Below, in pieces: positions 22,530 through 35,019 of a stretch of 64,000 bases of DNA. Position 1 is the first letter of the stretch. Each line of letters begins with the position of its first letter. A program made the translations under genes and the position numbers. This stretch comes from Blakeslea trispora (lineage: Eukaryota; Mucoromycota; Mucoromycetes; Mucorales; Choanephoraceae), in NCBI GenBank assembly GCA_025331445.1, contig JAIWNE010000082.1, positions 1 to 64,000 of the forward strand, read 5' to 3'. Below the pieces are notes generated by a model. The model was given only the letters and a program-made list of their open reading frames with translations. It had not been told where the DNA came from and did not search any database.

Positions 22530-24195
22530 ATGGCTACACTTGCTGATGAACTTGCTGCTGATCTTGATTTTTCTGACGATGATCAACAACAAGGATCTGA
22601 CATTGATGAAGAACAACAAGCTTTAGATAGAAAAGCCGAGGAAGCAGCTGAAGATGAGGACATGGATCAAGCAGACGACACGAAATCAGAAGAAAACTCT
22701 AGCAGCGTTCGAAAAATTGCCAAACTACTGGATAGCAAACAGACACAAGACGTATTAGAGGTAAGGCCTAAAGACACTTTTTTTTTCGAGAAGCACCTTT
22801 ACTCAACACCCGGTTTTTTTCTTTCTTTCTTTCTTAGAAAATAGATAAATACATTGCTAGAAACCGTAGTGCAAGTGACGTGAAAGGCCCAGCTGAAGAA
22901 GACGATGAATACAAGCTGATTGTACAATCCAACAGCATCACTGCAGACATTGACAGCGAAATTCAAAATGTGCACAAGGTAAAAAAAAAAAAGTTGTTCA
23001 TAGGTAAGGAACTAAAATAGGTTTTTACGTAGTTTATTCGTGATCATTATGCAACACGATTCCCTGAACTAGAAACACTTGTCTATAATCCAATTGAATA
23101 TGCTCGAACAGTCAAAGCAATAGGCACAGAAACTGAATTGACAAAAGTCGATTTGCGATCCATTTTGCCGTCAGCTACTGTGATGGTCATTACAGTCACT
23201 GCATCCACCACAGCAGGTAAGCCACTATCACCTGAGGAGTGGAAGCTGGTAGAAGAAGCATGCAATATGGTACTTGAACTAGACGCAGCTCGAAAAAAGA
23301 TCATGAACTACGTTGAGTCTCGAATGACAGTGATTGCACCCAACTTGTCTTATGTAGTGGGAACCAGCACGGCTGCTAAACTCCTAACAGCTGCTGGTGG
23401 TCTAAGTGCCTTTTGTAAAATTCCTGCTTGTAATGTTCAGGTGGTCGGGAACGATAAGAAGACGAACACAGGCTTCTCAACAGCTCATATGGATCGACAT
23501 GCAGGCTATATTTCCTATGCTGAGCCTGTATTAGCCGCACCTCAAGATTTGAAAAAGAAGCTTGTTAAGATTGTGGCAGCCAAGGCATCTCTAGCAGCAC
23601 GTATTGATGCAAGCCACAAATCGCCTCAAGGTCAAGATGGACAGAAAATGAGAGAAGAAATTGATGCCAAGATCGAAAAATTACAGGAGGCACCTGCTTT
23701 GAAGGTCACCAAAGCCTTGCCTGTGCCTGATGAAGGACCCAAGAAGCGAAGAGGTGGTAAGCGTGTGAGAAGACAAAACCAAGCCTATGCAATGACAGAA
23801 CTCCGTGCTGCACGTAACCGTATGGTATTTGGTGAAGCAGAAGAAGAAGTTGGCTATGGCGATGAGACAGAAGGTTTGGGTATGGCTACAAAACAAGTCG
23901 GCAAGATTAGAGCTTCAGCAGTCGATCAAAGAACAAAAGGTACATGTTTGTATTGAATACATCTGCATATACTTACTGGATTTACCCTCTATCTATAGTC
24001 AAAGCACCTAAGCTTAAGAGCTTTAGTCATCGTATCTCTGGTACAGCTACTTCAGGTTTAGCTTCTTCCTTAGCATTTACACCTGCACAAAGTATGGAAT
24101 TAGTTGACCCTACTGCTGCACTTGAGCAAACAAGGGAAAAGAAGATGGGCAAATACTTTGGTGATGGTGCGTTTTCTTTATATCCTAAGCATTAA
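22530..24195 (+). CDS. PRP31: U4/U6.U5 tri-snRNP splicing factor PRP31
   Basis: Binds 15.5K-U4 snRNA and bridges U4/U6 to U5 in the spliceosome. Exons: 22530-22760, 22838-22978, 23033-23939, 23999-24195; 1476 nt, 491 residues, normal for the family. Acidic N-terminus (LAADLDFSDDDQQ), then the NOSIC/Nop fold: SILPSATVMVITVTASTT, MTVIAPNLSYVVGTSTAAKL (near 219) and the ACNVQVVG segment, HMDRHAGYISY. The Prp31-specific C-terminal part follows: KKRRGGKRVRRQ (near 366), ELRAARNRMVFGEAE and KLKSFSHRISGTATSGLASS. A basic nuclear-localisation-like cluster lies at KKRRGGKRVRR. An AATAAA-like signal follows the stop within 20 bases. Confidence 0.97.
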
Positions 24196-27100
24196 CTACA
24201 ATAAATTGCTTCTTCTTTTTTTTTGCTTACTATAGAAAATATGTATATTACAAGTGTAACATTTAAAGCTATGGTCCATGCGTAAATTGCTTCTCCACAC
24301 TTTTTTGTGAAGCAAAACAGAATAATTTAATCATTTGAAACAACAGTATATTTTGTTTAATGAAACAGAGAATGACTCTTCTTCTTCCCTTAAGTGAAAA
24401 AAAAAATGAATGGATATACTTGCTTTTACATGAAATCATTTTGGATAATAAAGGCCTAATCTCTTCACAAAGACATAAAGGGACAATCATTTTCGGCTTA
24501 GTGTCTTTGATTTCGTTCGTGAAAGTGCCGGATATTTAATTTTATCAAAGTGACAAAATTGACCGTTCTCACTGTAATCAAGAAAAACAAACAATGTAAC
24601 CCAACCCTCTTCTTTCTTTCTCAGGATATGCTTATTAAGCTCAAGTATATGAAAACAATCAAACTGCTTAGAGATACATGTTTTGTCTGTTTGCTACATA
24701 TTCATCATTTATGCAGCAATTGAAGCACTTTGACATGAATCCATAAGAAATTGAGAAAAAAAAAAAGCTGTGCTGCAGTAGCATCTGTCTAAATCATCCG
24801 TCCAACTACTTCATTTATACTTTTATGGAAACTTTGAACAACCCGGGGTGCAATGCTTTCCAAATATGAATCTGTGATTGGGAAACATGTTTCGTGTGGA
24901 TGTTCCTGGTCATTGGGAGTTTTATTTTTGTCTACACCATCTCGAGAACATCAGTCCGTGTAGTTTTGTAGATGCAGATCAAACAAAAACAAACAAACAA
25001 AAAGAACAGCTTAATGAAAGCTTAAAACGAATTCAATAGTTGTTAGATGGCGATTGATGTTTATATCCATGTTAGGCTGGTTTTTTTTTTCTTTTGAGAA
25101 TGATGCTACTTTACAAGACAGTCGTTGTGTGCTCTATGCTCATAACGTGTCTGAACGGTTCTCGGATGAGCCGGAATCTTTCTTTTTTATAAATTAAATG
25201 AGACCAAAGAAGAAGGAAACCTTGGTGTAAATAAGGTTGGTCTGAAACGTTATGTCATATTGGACTGAAAATAGAAAATAGTGGCTAAGCAACAAGGCTC
25301 ACCAGACTTACGTAAAGAAATAAACTTACATTGAAACAAAGTAAAAGTTGATTGATATACTGTAATATCTCCTTCTTTTTCGGAAGCATCAATAATGTCT
25401 TGCTAATACTATTAAACTGAATGACTAAACTTTAAAGGTCGTTTATAGGGGGGAAACTCACATTAAACTTCTGAATGTACTACATTTGCTCCAATTTGAG
25501 TACATTCTGAACATCCATCTACTCTTGCCATTCTTATTAAACAATACATACAAAACATACGTGTTACATTTGTCAAAAAAAAACAACAACAACTAGCTCG
25601 GCTTGGATATTGTAGTCAACAATCTCTTATTTCGAAAACGTTTTGAATCTATAATTGACGGCTATCACATTGAAGGTTGATATACACTTTGGTTCTTGTA
25701 GAATTAATTGTGTCTTGACACTGCTGTTTTGTTGAGATTCACTGGCCATACTGAGTTTGACAGCTATGTAATCTAAATCTATCAGCGCTTGTATTTGCAA
25801 GAAATGAAAGATTTGCCTGTTACAATGAGTAACACCCACATATACAATAGTATTGTACTCGGTATTCAATAAAACGACATCCGATGACTTGATCAGTCAT
25901 TATTTAAAAAAAAATGCAGCTAGTTGATATGTTTAAAGGAAAGTCGTTCACATTGATTGGGATAACTACATCCGATTGAATGACCCTAGCTTAGCTGCAA
26001 AATAAAATCAAAGAAATCGCTTTTTAATTGAAGATAAAGGCTAGCAGTTGGCTTACTCGAAACTTATAGTTTGATGCAAAGTAGATTGTAAGCGCGTGTT
26101 ACTTTTGTTGTATCTATGTTTCCATTATTTTACAGAACAAAAAAAGAAAGAAAGAAGGGGGGCTTGAAGCACCTGCCCTATCAAAGTCAATAATAACCAA
26201 CACTAGATCTTATGGCTCTTTTTTTTTTTCAAAAGAAAAGCGAGATGGTAACACAGAGATGTCCTAGTCTGTAGAAAATTGACAACTAAATAGGCTTTTT
26301 TTTTTTCTCTCGAGGTTATGAGCTGATATCAAACAGATAAGCTTTCTTACTGCATATACCGTTGTGAATCGATTCATCAAGTATGATTTCAACAACAGTC
26401 TTGATACTTATGCCTCTTTACTTCATCCTTTTATTTTCTGCCTACAGTAAAAAAAAAGAACTACATTATTGCTCTGAGGAATTATTTGACAAACAAGCAC
26501 AGACTTGATAGTTCAAACAATTTCCTCGCATGCTGTATGATACGTAATTGTGTTTTATTTAAAAACAAACACTCACGTATTTGTTTTTCATTAAAACTAT
26601 ATAAATCTGTCAATAGTAAATGCTGGTTCTTGCTGCTGTGGATTGACAGACAAGTAGCATTCATTATCTTGTCCTCCCTCTTGATATTAAAATAATAGTT
26701 TCTGAATCTCAAATCAAGCCGCTCATTTTGAATAGTTCTTCCTAGTCCCCCCCCCCTTTTTTTTCCTATATGCAATAGCTCACGATGATGTCAAAAAGTT
26801 TATTGCAGATGCAAAATCAGCCTAATAAATCGAAAAAGAGATATACAATGCATTATTTTTTAAAAGTGCGATACCTGGTGTGTTTCTTTTTTGCGACATC
26901 ATTTTGACAAAAATCTCTTGATCTTGTTGGTGTCATCCTGTGTAGCACTTTCTCTCCCTCTCAATTTGTCTTGTCGTATTTGATAATTAAGCTATATATA
27001 ATCTATGTCGTTTTTCTTTGTTTATTAGTAAACAGTATCACAAACTGATAAACATATACGTACAAACAGAATGCATTAAATTATTACTTTGCCAGCTTCC

Positions 27101-27647
27101 GAATATAACAGTTCAAGAATTGTGTCACCATAAACATCAACTCCCCTTTATTTTAAATGCTCACTGCTTTTATTTTGTTTTTTTTTGTCTCTCTCTCTCT
27201 TTTTTTTTTCTTTTTCCTTCCTTTAAAAATTTATTATATAAAATGGAAGGAAACACCAAAGTAAAGATTTACAATATAATAAATCAGAATTGGCAATCTT
27301 ATTCGATATAATGTTACTCCTAGGATATCCTGTTAGACACACCCTTTGAACATCCGTGCAACATCTATAAAGAAAACTACATTCCCATTTTAAAAGATCA
27401 CAATGTTTCTGACCAATGTAAAGAAATCGGAAGGCACCTGTTGAATATGACAAAGAACCCTCTTGTAAAGTCAATCGCCACTTGAATTAATGAAAACGGA
27501 AGAGAGAAAAAAAAATTTTTTTGCTTTGTTAAGCTAATGATCATTACTTTATTTAGAGTCAACATGTTGACGTTTTGATTCCAAAATTGGACAGAAATAA
27601 TCGTAGGTCATCTTTCTTCAGTTGCCTCCAGTATACAAACTCATATC
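24196..27647. other. 3.45-kb gene-poor region
   Basis: No gene I can support. Several frames of 60-97 codons (for example 25627-25869 and 26482-26775 on the minus strand, 27018-27311 on the plus strand) lack domains, good codon patterns or splice partners. Homopolymers are common, including a C8 run near 26745. The right end may contain unrecognised 5' exons of the RhoGEF. Confidence 0.45.
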
Positions 27648-30600
27648 ATGATAGATGCAAAATCTCAGTTAGAACACTTTAAATCATTCTTTGGTCAAAA
27701 GCATATTATTCAAGAATCAGACAAAAACAACATTAGAACCATTGAGGAGCAGAATGTAAGACAGAGTTCATGAATCAGTGCTTTATTACTTACACCTAAA
27801 CATAGAGGGTTGTCATGTCTAAAAATGCATTTCTGTTTGAATCATCTATCACTAAGCCTATCAAAGAATTCATCGATACTGAACAATCTTATGTTGAACT
27901 GCTAGAGGAGATCGTACATAAAGTCATGAAACGCATCAAAGAATCCATCACTCATGAGAGCAAAACCTTTATACTCGATCACTATTCTTTCAATCGAATT
28001 TTCATTAATATGGAAGATATCCTGGAAGTCAACAGATCATTTCTGGATTCACTAAAGCAGTATGAGCAAGGCAAGACTTCTGAATCATTTGGGGAGATAG
28101 TCTTAAAGCATGTGAGTTTATATCAACTCCTACCTGCTTCTTTCTTCTTATACGTTCAATAGATCAACACATTTGATTGTTACAGAGTCTTTCTTTTAGG
28201 CAAGTCAAACTCTCTAGCTTGTCATACACAAAATGTAAAGCAAAACAAGAATTACTCGAAATTTCTTGTCAACATGGAAGTCAAAGGCAGTCTTGGTATG
28301 AGCGATATTTTGATTTCACCTATTCAACGTATGGCAAGATACAAGTTGTTAATTGGAGGTAAATACAAGAGTGCGTCTCCTTTCTTCTGAATTGAATATT
28401 AATGAATATTTTATGCAGTTGTTGCAAACAACCTTGATCCGAACGATGTTGAGATTGAATATCTTAGACAAGCTGAAGACAAGGTTTCAAAAATTAATGA
28501 TATGCAATATGGTGACTCTTCCTTGTTGAATCTATATCATCTTATCAGAGATGCGCCTGTATGTCAATATGTGTTTTATGCACACAATACATGATACTTA
28601 TTTATCATCCATAGGCTTCTTTAATACAAACACGCCAGCTTCTTGGTTTCTTTGATGCAACTGAGCTTTCTTTGTTGTCAGGAAAGTCAAACAGGCCCGT
28701 GACAATACTGGTGTTTACAGATAAATTGATGGTTGTCAAGCGCAAAAGTCAAAATCTCCAAGGAAAAGACATACTTGACAAAATAGAAGAAAAAGTCAAA
28801 AACACAATGTCAACATCCATGCTTCAGAAAGCAAAAGATGCATATACAGGCTTACCATTCGAATTCAAAGGCTGGGTTGATATTGAAGCCGTTGAGTTTT
28901 TCCATGGCTTAAAAGGTAATACAGATACACAAGAAAACAAAAAAAAAGGGATACGGTGACACAATAAATGCAGTCGGCCCGAAAGTACTAAACATACACT
29001 ATTGTTTTTTTTTCAGATCGTTCTGACACTTTTTTCTTGAGAACTACCTTACCCGAGCTAGACCCAAACGCAACAGAAAAGGAAGCTGAAGAATACTTTC
29101 GAAGAAGCGATCGCCTTTATTCGATTATACCCAACACAAGTACAAGAAGCACAAACCTGAATCACTTTATTGATAACAAAACTAAATTGATCGCCTTATG
29201 CCAAAAGCAAATTGCTCTATCCAAGATCCAAGGTAGTTCAAAGCAACCTTATTTATGGGATTTGCATCATTCTCGTGTCATTTATTGATTGCTTTCTTAG
29301 ATACACCCATTGAGCTTTACTGTGAAAACAAATTTAAATTGCCTACATATACCCACTTCTTTGATGAAGAATCGTATTCATCAGTCAAATATAAGGTTAG
29401 ATAAGACGAAAAAAAATGAACCCTCTTATATTGACTGTTTATTTTTTTTTTGCCTTACAGAATCATATTTTGGTCGTTTATGTGGAAGATAGCAAGTCTG
29501 TACGTCATATCGACATAAACAAGCTTGTGGATGATAATGTCTGGATAGTAGTTCTTTTGAGTCGCCATCAGACATCCGGTGGCTATAAGCTCATCATCCG
29601 ATCAAGAACAGGGCTTGTTCCTATCCGTGAAATAAGCAGAGAGATGGAATACGAATGTATCATCGATAACCAATCCATTCATCGCAAAAACAATCATGCG
29701 CCTTTGGACTTTATTGATACCCTATGGAACAACTGTAAGTGAAACAAACTCATGCTTATCACATAATTCTCATTCCACACAGTGTTCTTTTATGAACGTC
29801 GGCTTCGAGCTACCGATGCTTTCTCATGCATCAATGATGGTCTCTTACGTGTGCGCGCTAGATCTCGTTCACGATCTAAATCACTAACAAGAGTAGCTAG
29901 CAACATGAGCATAGGCAAGCTATTTGCTAGGTCCAGATCTTCTTCACCCACTAGACATTCTGTTACAGAAGGACAACATGATAATTTGCTTGACCAAACA
30001 CCCATGTCACATGTTCCTGATCCTGTTTTGAAAGTTGCAACAGTAAACAAACAAGTGGAAACAGAGTTCCGAGCTCTAAACAAGGAGTCTTCAACAGAAA
30101 AACATAGTTATAGACCACCAAAAATCAATACACAGCCTCACCATCGTCGCTCTATGGATCTTCGAAGCAATTCGCCTTCAGAGATTTTTGTTCGTAACGA
30201 TACTCATTTCATTGACAACTTTAATGAGAAAAAGACGACACCTGAAGAAATGCTCTATGGTGGGAGCAATGGCTATCAAGATAACTCCTATCGTCATCCA
30301 CGACCTTACCCTTCTACAAGCGCAACGACAACAACAAGCAGTAGGAGTATAGGTTCTATTCACGGTTATTTTAACACTGTAGATACTTCATCGCCTCTCC
30401 ATTACTCTCCACAAGGTTATCATCGTCGGTCGCCTTCACCTGAAAATAGCATCTCTAGGCCTTCAAGTGGTAGTAGCCATCATAGCAATACCTCCCTGTC
30501 CAGCGATAATACTCTCTTGGATCCTTATCCTACACATGCCAATTCTCGCCGACCTACAGAGTCCTTTCATGTTCCTTATAGCGGCTCTATCAGTAGCTAT

Positions 30601-31120
30601 CACAGTGGCAGCACACGAAGCTATTTTGATGACTATTCCAGACCTTTTGACTTTGTACCTTCATCACCGCATCGAGAAAAGCATTTCGGTTCAGCTCGCA
30701 CCACTGGATCTAGTACATATGATGAAAAACTGATGTCTGCAATCGATAACCCAAGAAGGTCTAGTTATGGCAGTAGACCACCTCTCCATCCTGGTTTCTA
30801 TACACAGCCTCAGTCACCCAACTCCATGCCTCGTCAACCAGCTTTGACCCACCGACCCCACACTGCTCCTGCAGTTGATAACTGTGCTCAGTTGAAAAAC
30901 AATGTAAACGAGTTGATTGATGAGCTCATTCAATCACATAGACAAACAAGAGGTCAAGACTATAGCTATTATGAATCTATGTGCGACATGCGTTCTGTAA
31001 GTACAAAAGAATAATGCACGGATCATCATTGTGAAGCTAACGCTTGACATGTAGCACATTAATTCCAGATTCGATGAGCTTATGAACAACATCCATCAAA
31101 CACAACAATACCAACATTAA
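27648..31120 (+). CDS. Rho guanine-nucleotide exchange factor (DH-PH protein)
   Basis: Activates Rho-type GTPases by GDP release at the cell cortex. Exons: 27648-27755, 27806-28111, 28163-28358, 28419-28558, 28615-28915, 29017-29232, 29301-29395, 29461-29734, 29783-30996, 31055-31120; 2916 nt, 971 residues. A DH domain starts near residue 50 (KPIKEFIDTEQSYVELLEEI) and includes the invariant helix DILISPIQRMARYKLLI (about 187-202). A PH-like module follows from about 260 (NRPVTILVFTDKLMVVKR) with a large insertion. The C-terminal ~380 residues are Ser/Arg/Pro/His-rich and probably disordered, with RS stretches that look like phosphorylation targets. ATG 27648 is the first in frame; earlier exons cannot be excluded. 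Exact GTPase and orthologue are not decided. Confidence 0.88.
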
Positions 31121-31319
31121 CCTCGTTAACTATTTATTTCACTTTGAAAAGAAAAAAAAAGCATACATTCCCTATATACCCCCAAGCATCATTTTACTCC
31201 TTTCATTCTCTTTTTTTTTTACAAGCTTTTTCTATCCATTTGCACATTACGACTATGATTACTCTCTAAAACAAGAATCTTATTTATTTTGTAAATATTA
31301 AACTCTTTCTATGCCTTTG

Positions 31320-32465
31320 TTACTCTATGTTTGATTTTTTCAAGATGTCTTGAACTCTTTCCAGGTTTACAGTATATTGCTCATAGCTAGAGCTATCATG
31401 AACAGATGATGAATAGGTAACAGCCTGTTGATAGTGCTCCAATGCTTGCTCAAATTGTCCTCTGAGTTCAAGCATTCTACCTAAATTGTTTGATGCCACA
31501 CCACCACACTCTAAGCAATCTTGAACTTTAGGCTCTCGACTGCTTGATTCTAAAGCAGCCTGTGCCCAACCCATGGCTTCATCTGTTTTTCCTGAGCCAT
31601 ACATAGTTTCTGATAATTGATTTTGAATGATAGCTTTCAAACATATCTCATTTTCAGGCACTGTCTTTAAGGCTTGAGAAAACAAGGGCAAAGCAAGATC
31701 AAAGTTGCGTTGAATAGCATACAAACTAGCTAGTGCCAATGCAACCTTTGTCTTTAGCAAATCTTCTTGTTGGTTTTCCTTTAAGCGATAGAGTGCCCAC
31801 ACCAAAAACTCTTCTGCATGCTCAAAATCCTGAATACGCATATACAACTCGCCAATATGTTTGGCAGTTTCAGCCAGTAAAACTCTGTTGTCGCCCTTAT
31901 CCAGCAACAGCTTCCATGATCTGGTATATTCTGTAATGCTGTCAAGTAGGTTTCCAGCGCGTGCTTCGTTATGCGCTAAGCGAAGTCGAAGTTGAATGAC
32001 AGTCTCTGACGATTCTTCCAAATTCTTTTCTTCTAGAGCAATCCTAAGTGCTTCTCTGACATAAAACGATGCAACATCATAGTCGGGTGCAAGATGCTCA
32101 CGAATGTAAGCTCCATGAAGTAAATTACGTGCCTGATATCCTAGTTCGGGTGGTGTTGGTTCTATCACATATTCAATATACAAATGAGACAATTGCCAAA
32201 TGAGAGCAACTGCAGCTGTGACAGAAACGGTGGTATATGCTGTGATCTTTCCCACTAACTTGGCTTGATCTTTTATTGTTTTGGTAGCCTCATTGTATGG
32301 ACTGGTTGTAAATTGGGGTTTGTTGTTTATGACTTCGGAACGATGAAGCCATTGAAGGCGATGGTTCGTTTGGTGAGAAAAGTAAGAGGCAAATCGCTTG
32401 CTAGGACAAGCGGCTGGCCTTTGTCTTGAAAAGAGTAAAGCAGTTCGAAAAAGTGACATGGACAA
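31320..32465 (-). CDS. MGR3-like mitochondrial inner-membrane TPR protein
   Basis: Single-exon gene of 381 residues. The N-terminus (MSMSLFRTALLFSRQRPAAC) is Arg/Ser-rich without acids, typical of a mitochondrial targeting sequence. One hydrophobic helix spans about residues 74-96 (TAYTTVSVTAAVALIWQLSH). TPR-type helix pairs follow from about 110 to the end: YQARNLLHGAYIREHLAPDY, AKHIGELYMRIQDFEHAEEF, ALASLYAIQRNFDLALPLF, NNLGRMLELRGQFEQALEHY. This order matches yeast Mgr3, an adaptor that presents substrates to the i-AAA protease Yme1. Assignment to Mgr3 is by architecture and the first TPR block; a general mitochondrial TPR protein is the alternative. Divergent from the GTP cyclohydrolase gene, 478 bp away. 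Confidence 0.8.
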   Translation of the reverse strand: MSMSLFRTALLFSRQRPAACPSKRFASYFSHQTNHRLQWLHRSEVINNKPQFTTSPYNEATKTIKDQAKLVGKITAYTTVSVTAAVALIWQLSHLYIEYVIEPTPPELGYQARNLLHGAYIREHLAPDYDVASFYVREALRIALEEKNLEESSETVIQLRLRLAHNEARAGNLLDSITEYTRSWKLLLDKGDNRVLLAETAKHIGELYMRIQDFEHAEEFLVWALYRLKENQQEDLLKTKVALALASLYAIQRNFDLALPLFSQALKTVPENEICLKAIIQNQLSETMYGSGKTDEAMGWAQAALESSSREPKVQDCLECGGVASNNLGRMLELRGQFEQALEHYQQAVTYSSSVHDSSSYEQYTVNLERVQDILKKSNIE

Positions 32466-32943
32466 TGAGTGAAAAAGAGAGAAAAAAAAAGAGAGAGGGC
32501 AAGATGTACCCTGTCACTTGAGTCTCAAACTCAGATAGTTGTCGGCTCAAAATTTTACAAGATAATCTGGCAGTCTAATGCAAAAAAAAATAAAGGGTTG
32601 CATGGGTTTATCAGTTCTCTGAATGGAGTTTTTTTGTTTCCAAGAAGGTAAACATAAAAGGCACAATTTGGAACAATAGCCCTTTTCGATTTAGGGTTCA
32701 TGGACAATTAATTTACCGTCTTACACTGGACTTTCACGAGCTTCTCAAACAATGCCCAATCAGACTTGAGCATTAGTAATAAAATAAAAAGCCCGGCATG
32801 ACAAATCTGTTTCTTGCGCTTAGTCAACTGCGAATCTGAGTGAAAAAAAAGAAGACATATGAAGACTTCTCATTTCCTTCTTTTTGTTTCTATTATTTTT
32901 TTTTGTGTAAAACAATTTAGAAATATTACAAGAAACAAGCAAT
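32466..32943. other. Divergent promoter region, MGR3-like / RIB1
   Basis: No gene. Contains a purine-rich run near 32475-32500 and T-rich tract (about 32880-32905) just before the RIB1 start. Confidence 0.45.
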
Positions 32944-34126
32944 ATGAGCTCCACACTATTTACATTATTTGGCATGAATGTCGTGTCTGACTCACCCTGT
33001 ATTAAGCCTGTAAATGATGATCATCCACCAACAATTCAAGACTATGCAGAATTCTTAAAAAATCAGGTATATTCACCCAGTGCCGTCACCCCTCGTCTTG
33101 TACCTGACAACGAAGTCAAAATCCAATGCCAAGTACGTGCACGTATTCCTACTACAGAAGGAGGAGAGATGTATTTGTATCTCTACAAGAACAACCAAGA
33201 CAATAAGGAGCACTTGGCTATTGTCTATGGTGATGATATTCGCTCAAAATCGCTCGATAGAACCTGGGAAAACGAAACAATCATGAACAGAATTGTCAGA
33301 GGCGCTTATTATGGGCGTCTACAAGAGGTAGTGACAGATGAATCACGTTCTCTTAAGCTAACAGAAGATCAAGAAGCGTATTTGGAAGCCCAGCAGAATA
33401 AAGCAAAAAGTGAATGGAGAGTGTCAACTGAGCCTCCTTTGGTTCGTATTCATTCAGAGTGTTTCACGGGTGAAACCGTTCACTCTGCTCGGTGTGATTG
33501 TGGTGAGCAGTTAGATACTGCTATGGCACAGATGCAAGAAGCTGGACGAGGCGTTATTGTCTATTTGAGACAAGAAGGTCGGGGTATCGGTTTGATGGAA
33601 AAATTAAAGTAAGTTGAGCATCTCTGCCTGTTTGAAGGGTATAGGAAGAGAAAACTCATTTTACATTATCAGAGCATACAACTTGCAAGATTTGGGTCAT
33701 GATACAGTTGCTGCAAACGTGTTGCTAAGACATCCTGCCGATGGTAGAACATATGGTATTGCGAATGCCATTCTCAAAGATTTACAATTATCAAGTGTGC
33801 ATCTCTTAACAAACAACCCCGATAAAATCAAACAGCTAGAATCATTTGGTGAAATCAAGGTTGTCAAGCGTCAATCGATGGTACCTCGCTCCTGGTCTTC
33901 ACCAATAGCATCCCACCTGATGGATATTGTTCATCCTGGTAGTAATACAAACAGCGCTATGCCTTCCCCCTCTTTACCAAGAAAAGAATTTGTACACAAT
34001 GAATTCATGGGTTCTCCTGTTTTATCATCAGGTGCTTCCACACCAAGAAACGAAATGGACAAATACCTGGCTGTCAAAGTCAAAAAGATGGGCCACATTC
34101 TAGATTTACCCAACGATTTGGCTTGA
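32944..34126 (+). CDS. RIB1: GTP cyclohydrolase II, riboflavin biosynthesis
   Basis: Opens and deformylates GTP to start riboflavin synthesis. Two exons (32944-33608, 33673-34126); 1119 nt, 372 residues. The zinc-binding motif C-x10-C-x-C is visible in [18 protein letters not shown] (Cys near 173, 184, 186). The active-site block [12 protein letters not shown] (near 207) and the substrate-binding NLQDLGHDT after the splice are intact, as is [20 protein letters not shown] sequence. Two features differ from bacterial RibA: an N-terminal extension of about 60 residues, and a Ser/Pro-rich insert of about 60 residues between VPRSW and the terminal KVKKMGHIL. The stop codon overlaps an AATAAA signal. 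Followed 132 bp later by the Grn1-domain gene. Confidence 0.96.
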
Positions 34127-34131
34127 ATAAA
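34126..34131 (+). terminator. Polyadenylation signal AATAAA overlapping the RIB1 stop
   Basis: The final A of the TGA stop is the first A of a perfect AATAAA. A very short 3' UTR is implied, consistent with the next start codon at 34259. Confidence 0.4.
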
Positions 34132-34258
34132 GCAATTTTAGTGGCTTGTTTTATCTTCAGCTAACTTTGCTGTGACTCTCTTATCAGTTTTGTCCTTCTA
34201 AAGAAAAATTATCTTTCTTTCTTTTTTTTTTTTTCCTCTCCTATAAATATATATAAAT

Positions 34259-34783
34259 ATGGTTCCAAAGAGTAAGTGAAGCAGCTTTCTTTCTCTTTAG
34301 AAAATGAGAATGAGTATTGATAAGACCACACCAAATAGAGGTCAAGAGTAAGCGTGTTACGCTCCATCGCAAGCATAGAATCCTTGGAAAGATTAAGGAA
34401 GCTCATCGTAAAGAGAAGAGATCAGCAAAGAAGAATCCTTCCGCTCATCACCACAAGCCAAAGAAGGATCCCGGGATCCCCAACGAATGGCCATTCAAGG
34501 AAGAACTCTTGAACGAAATACAAGCACAAAAGAATGAGGTAAGGCAAAACCAGGAGTTGATAAGAACAAGAGAGGATTGCATGAAATACTGAGTCAATTT
34601 TCTTAGGCCGAAGAAGAAAAGTTGAGAAGAAGACAGGCACAACAGGTTGAGAGAGCAAAGGCTAAGAAAGCAGCAAAAAAGGCAGAGATTGCTTCCAACA
34701 TTGCTGCTGCTAAGGCTGCCAAAGCCGCTGCTGCTGCCGCTACTAGTGAAACTAGTAAAAAATCAAAGTCTAGCAAGAAATAA
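34259..34783 (+). CDS. Stand-alone Grn1 (GNL3 N-terminal) domain protein
   Basis: Exons: 34259-34271, 34339-34538, 34607-34783; 390 nt, 129 residues. The spliced N-terminus MVPKKVKSKRVTLHRKHRI and the following KEAHRKEKRSAKKNP and KKDPGIPNEWPFKEELL reproduce the Grn1 domain that begins nucleostemin/GNL3/Grn1/Nug1 GTPases. There the circularly permuted GTPase normally follows. Here the protein continues with a short Lys/Glu/Ala helix and stops at AATSETSKKSKSSKK. No GTPase motif exists downstream before the next gene. The very basic composition suggests nucleolar or pre-ribosome binding. I infer a role in 60S ribosome biogenesis or its regulation; only the domain identity is seen. Confidence 0.85.
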
Positions 34784-35019
34784 GATATATATATTTTAAT
34801 GCAACCTGTCATCTATTACCATTCATATACATCCTGCTCTCTGTCTACTTATGCAAATACACAGTTTATACATACATATACATATACAACCTGCCAGCAC
34901 TTGTATTTCATTTTTTTTAATATACACATATTTCATTTCCCTTTCTTAAACTTTTATTATTATTCGACATTTTTCTGCCAATGAACTAAAGAAAGACAGT
35001 ATGGAGTTTCTTTTAGGGC

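Noticed and set aside
24196..27647. Small genes in the gene-poor region (for example 25627-25869, 26482-26775)
   Set aside because: Frames are short, lack domains, and have neither splice partners nor good start contexts.
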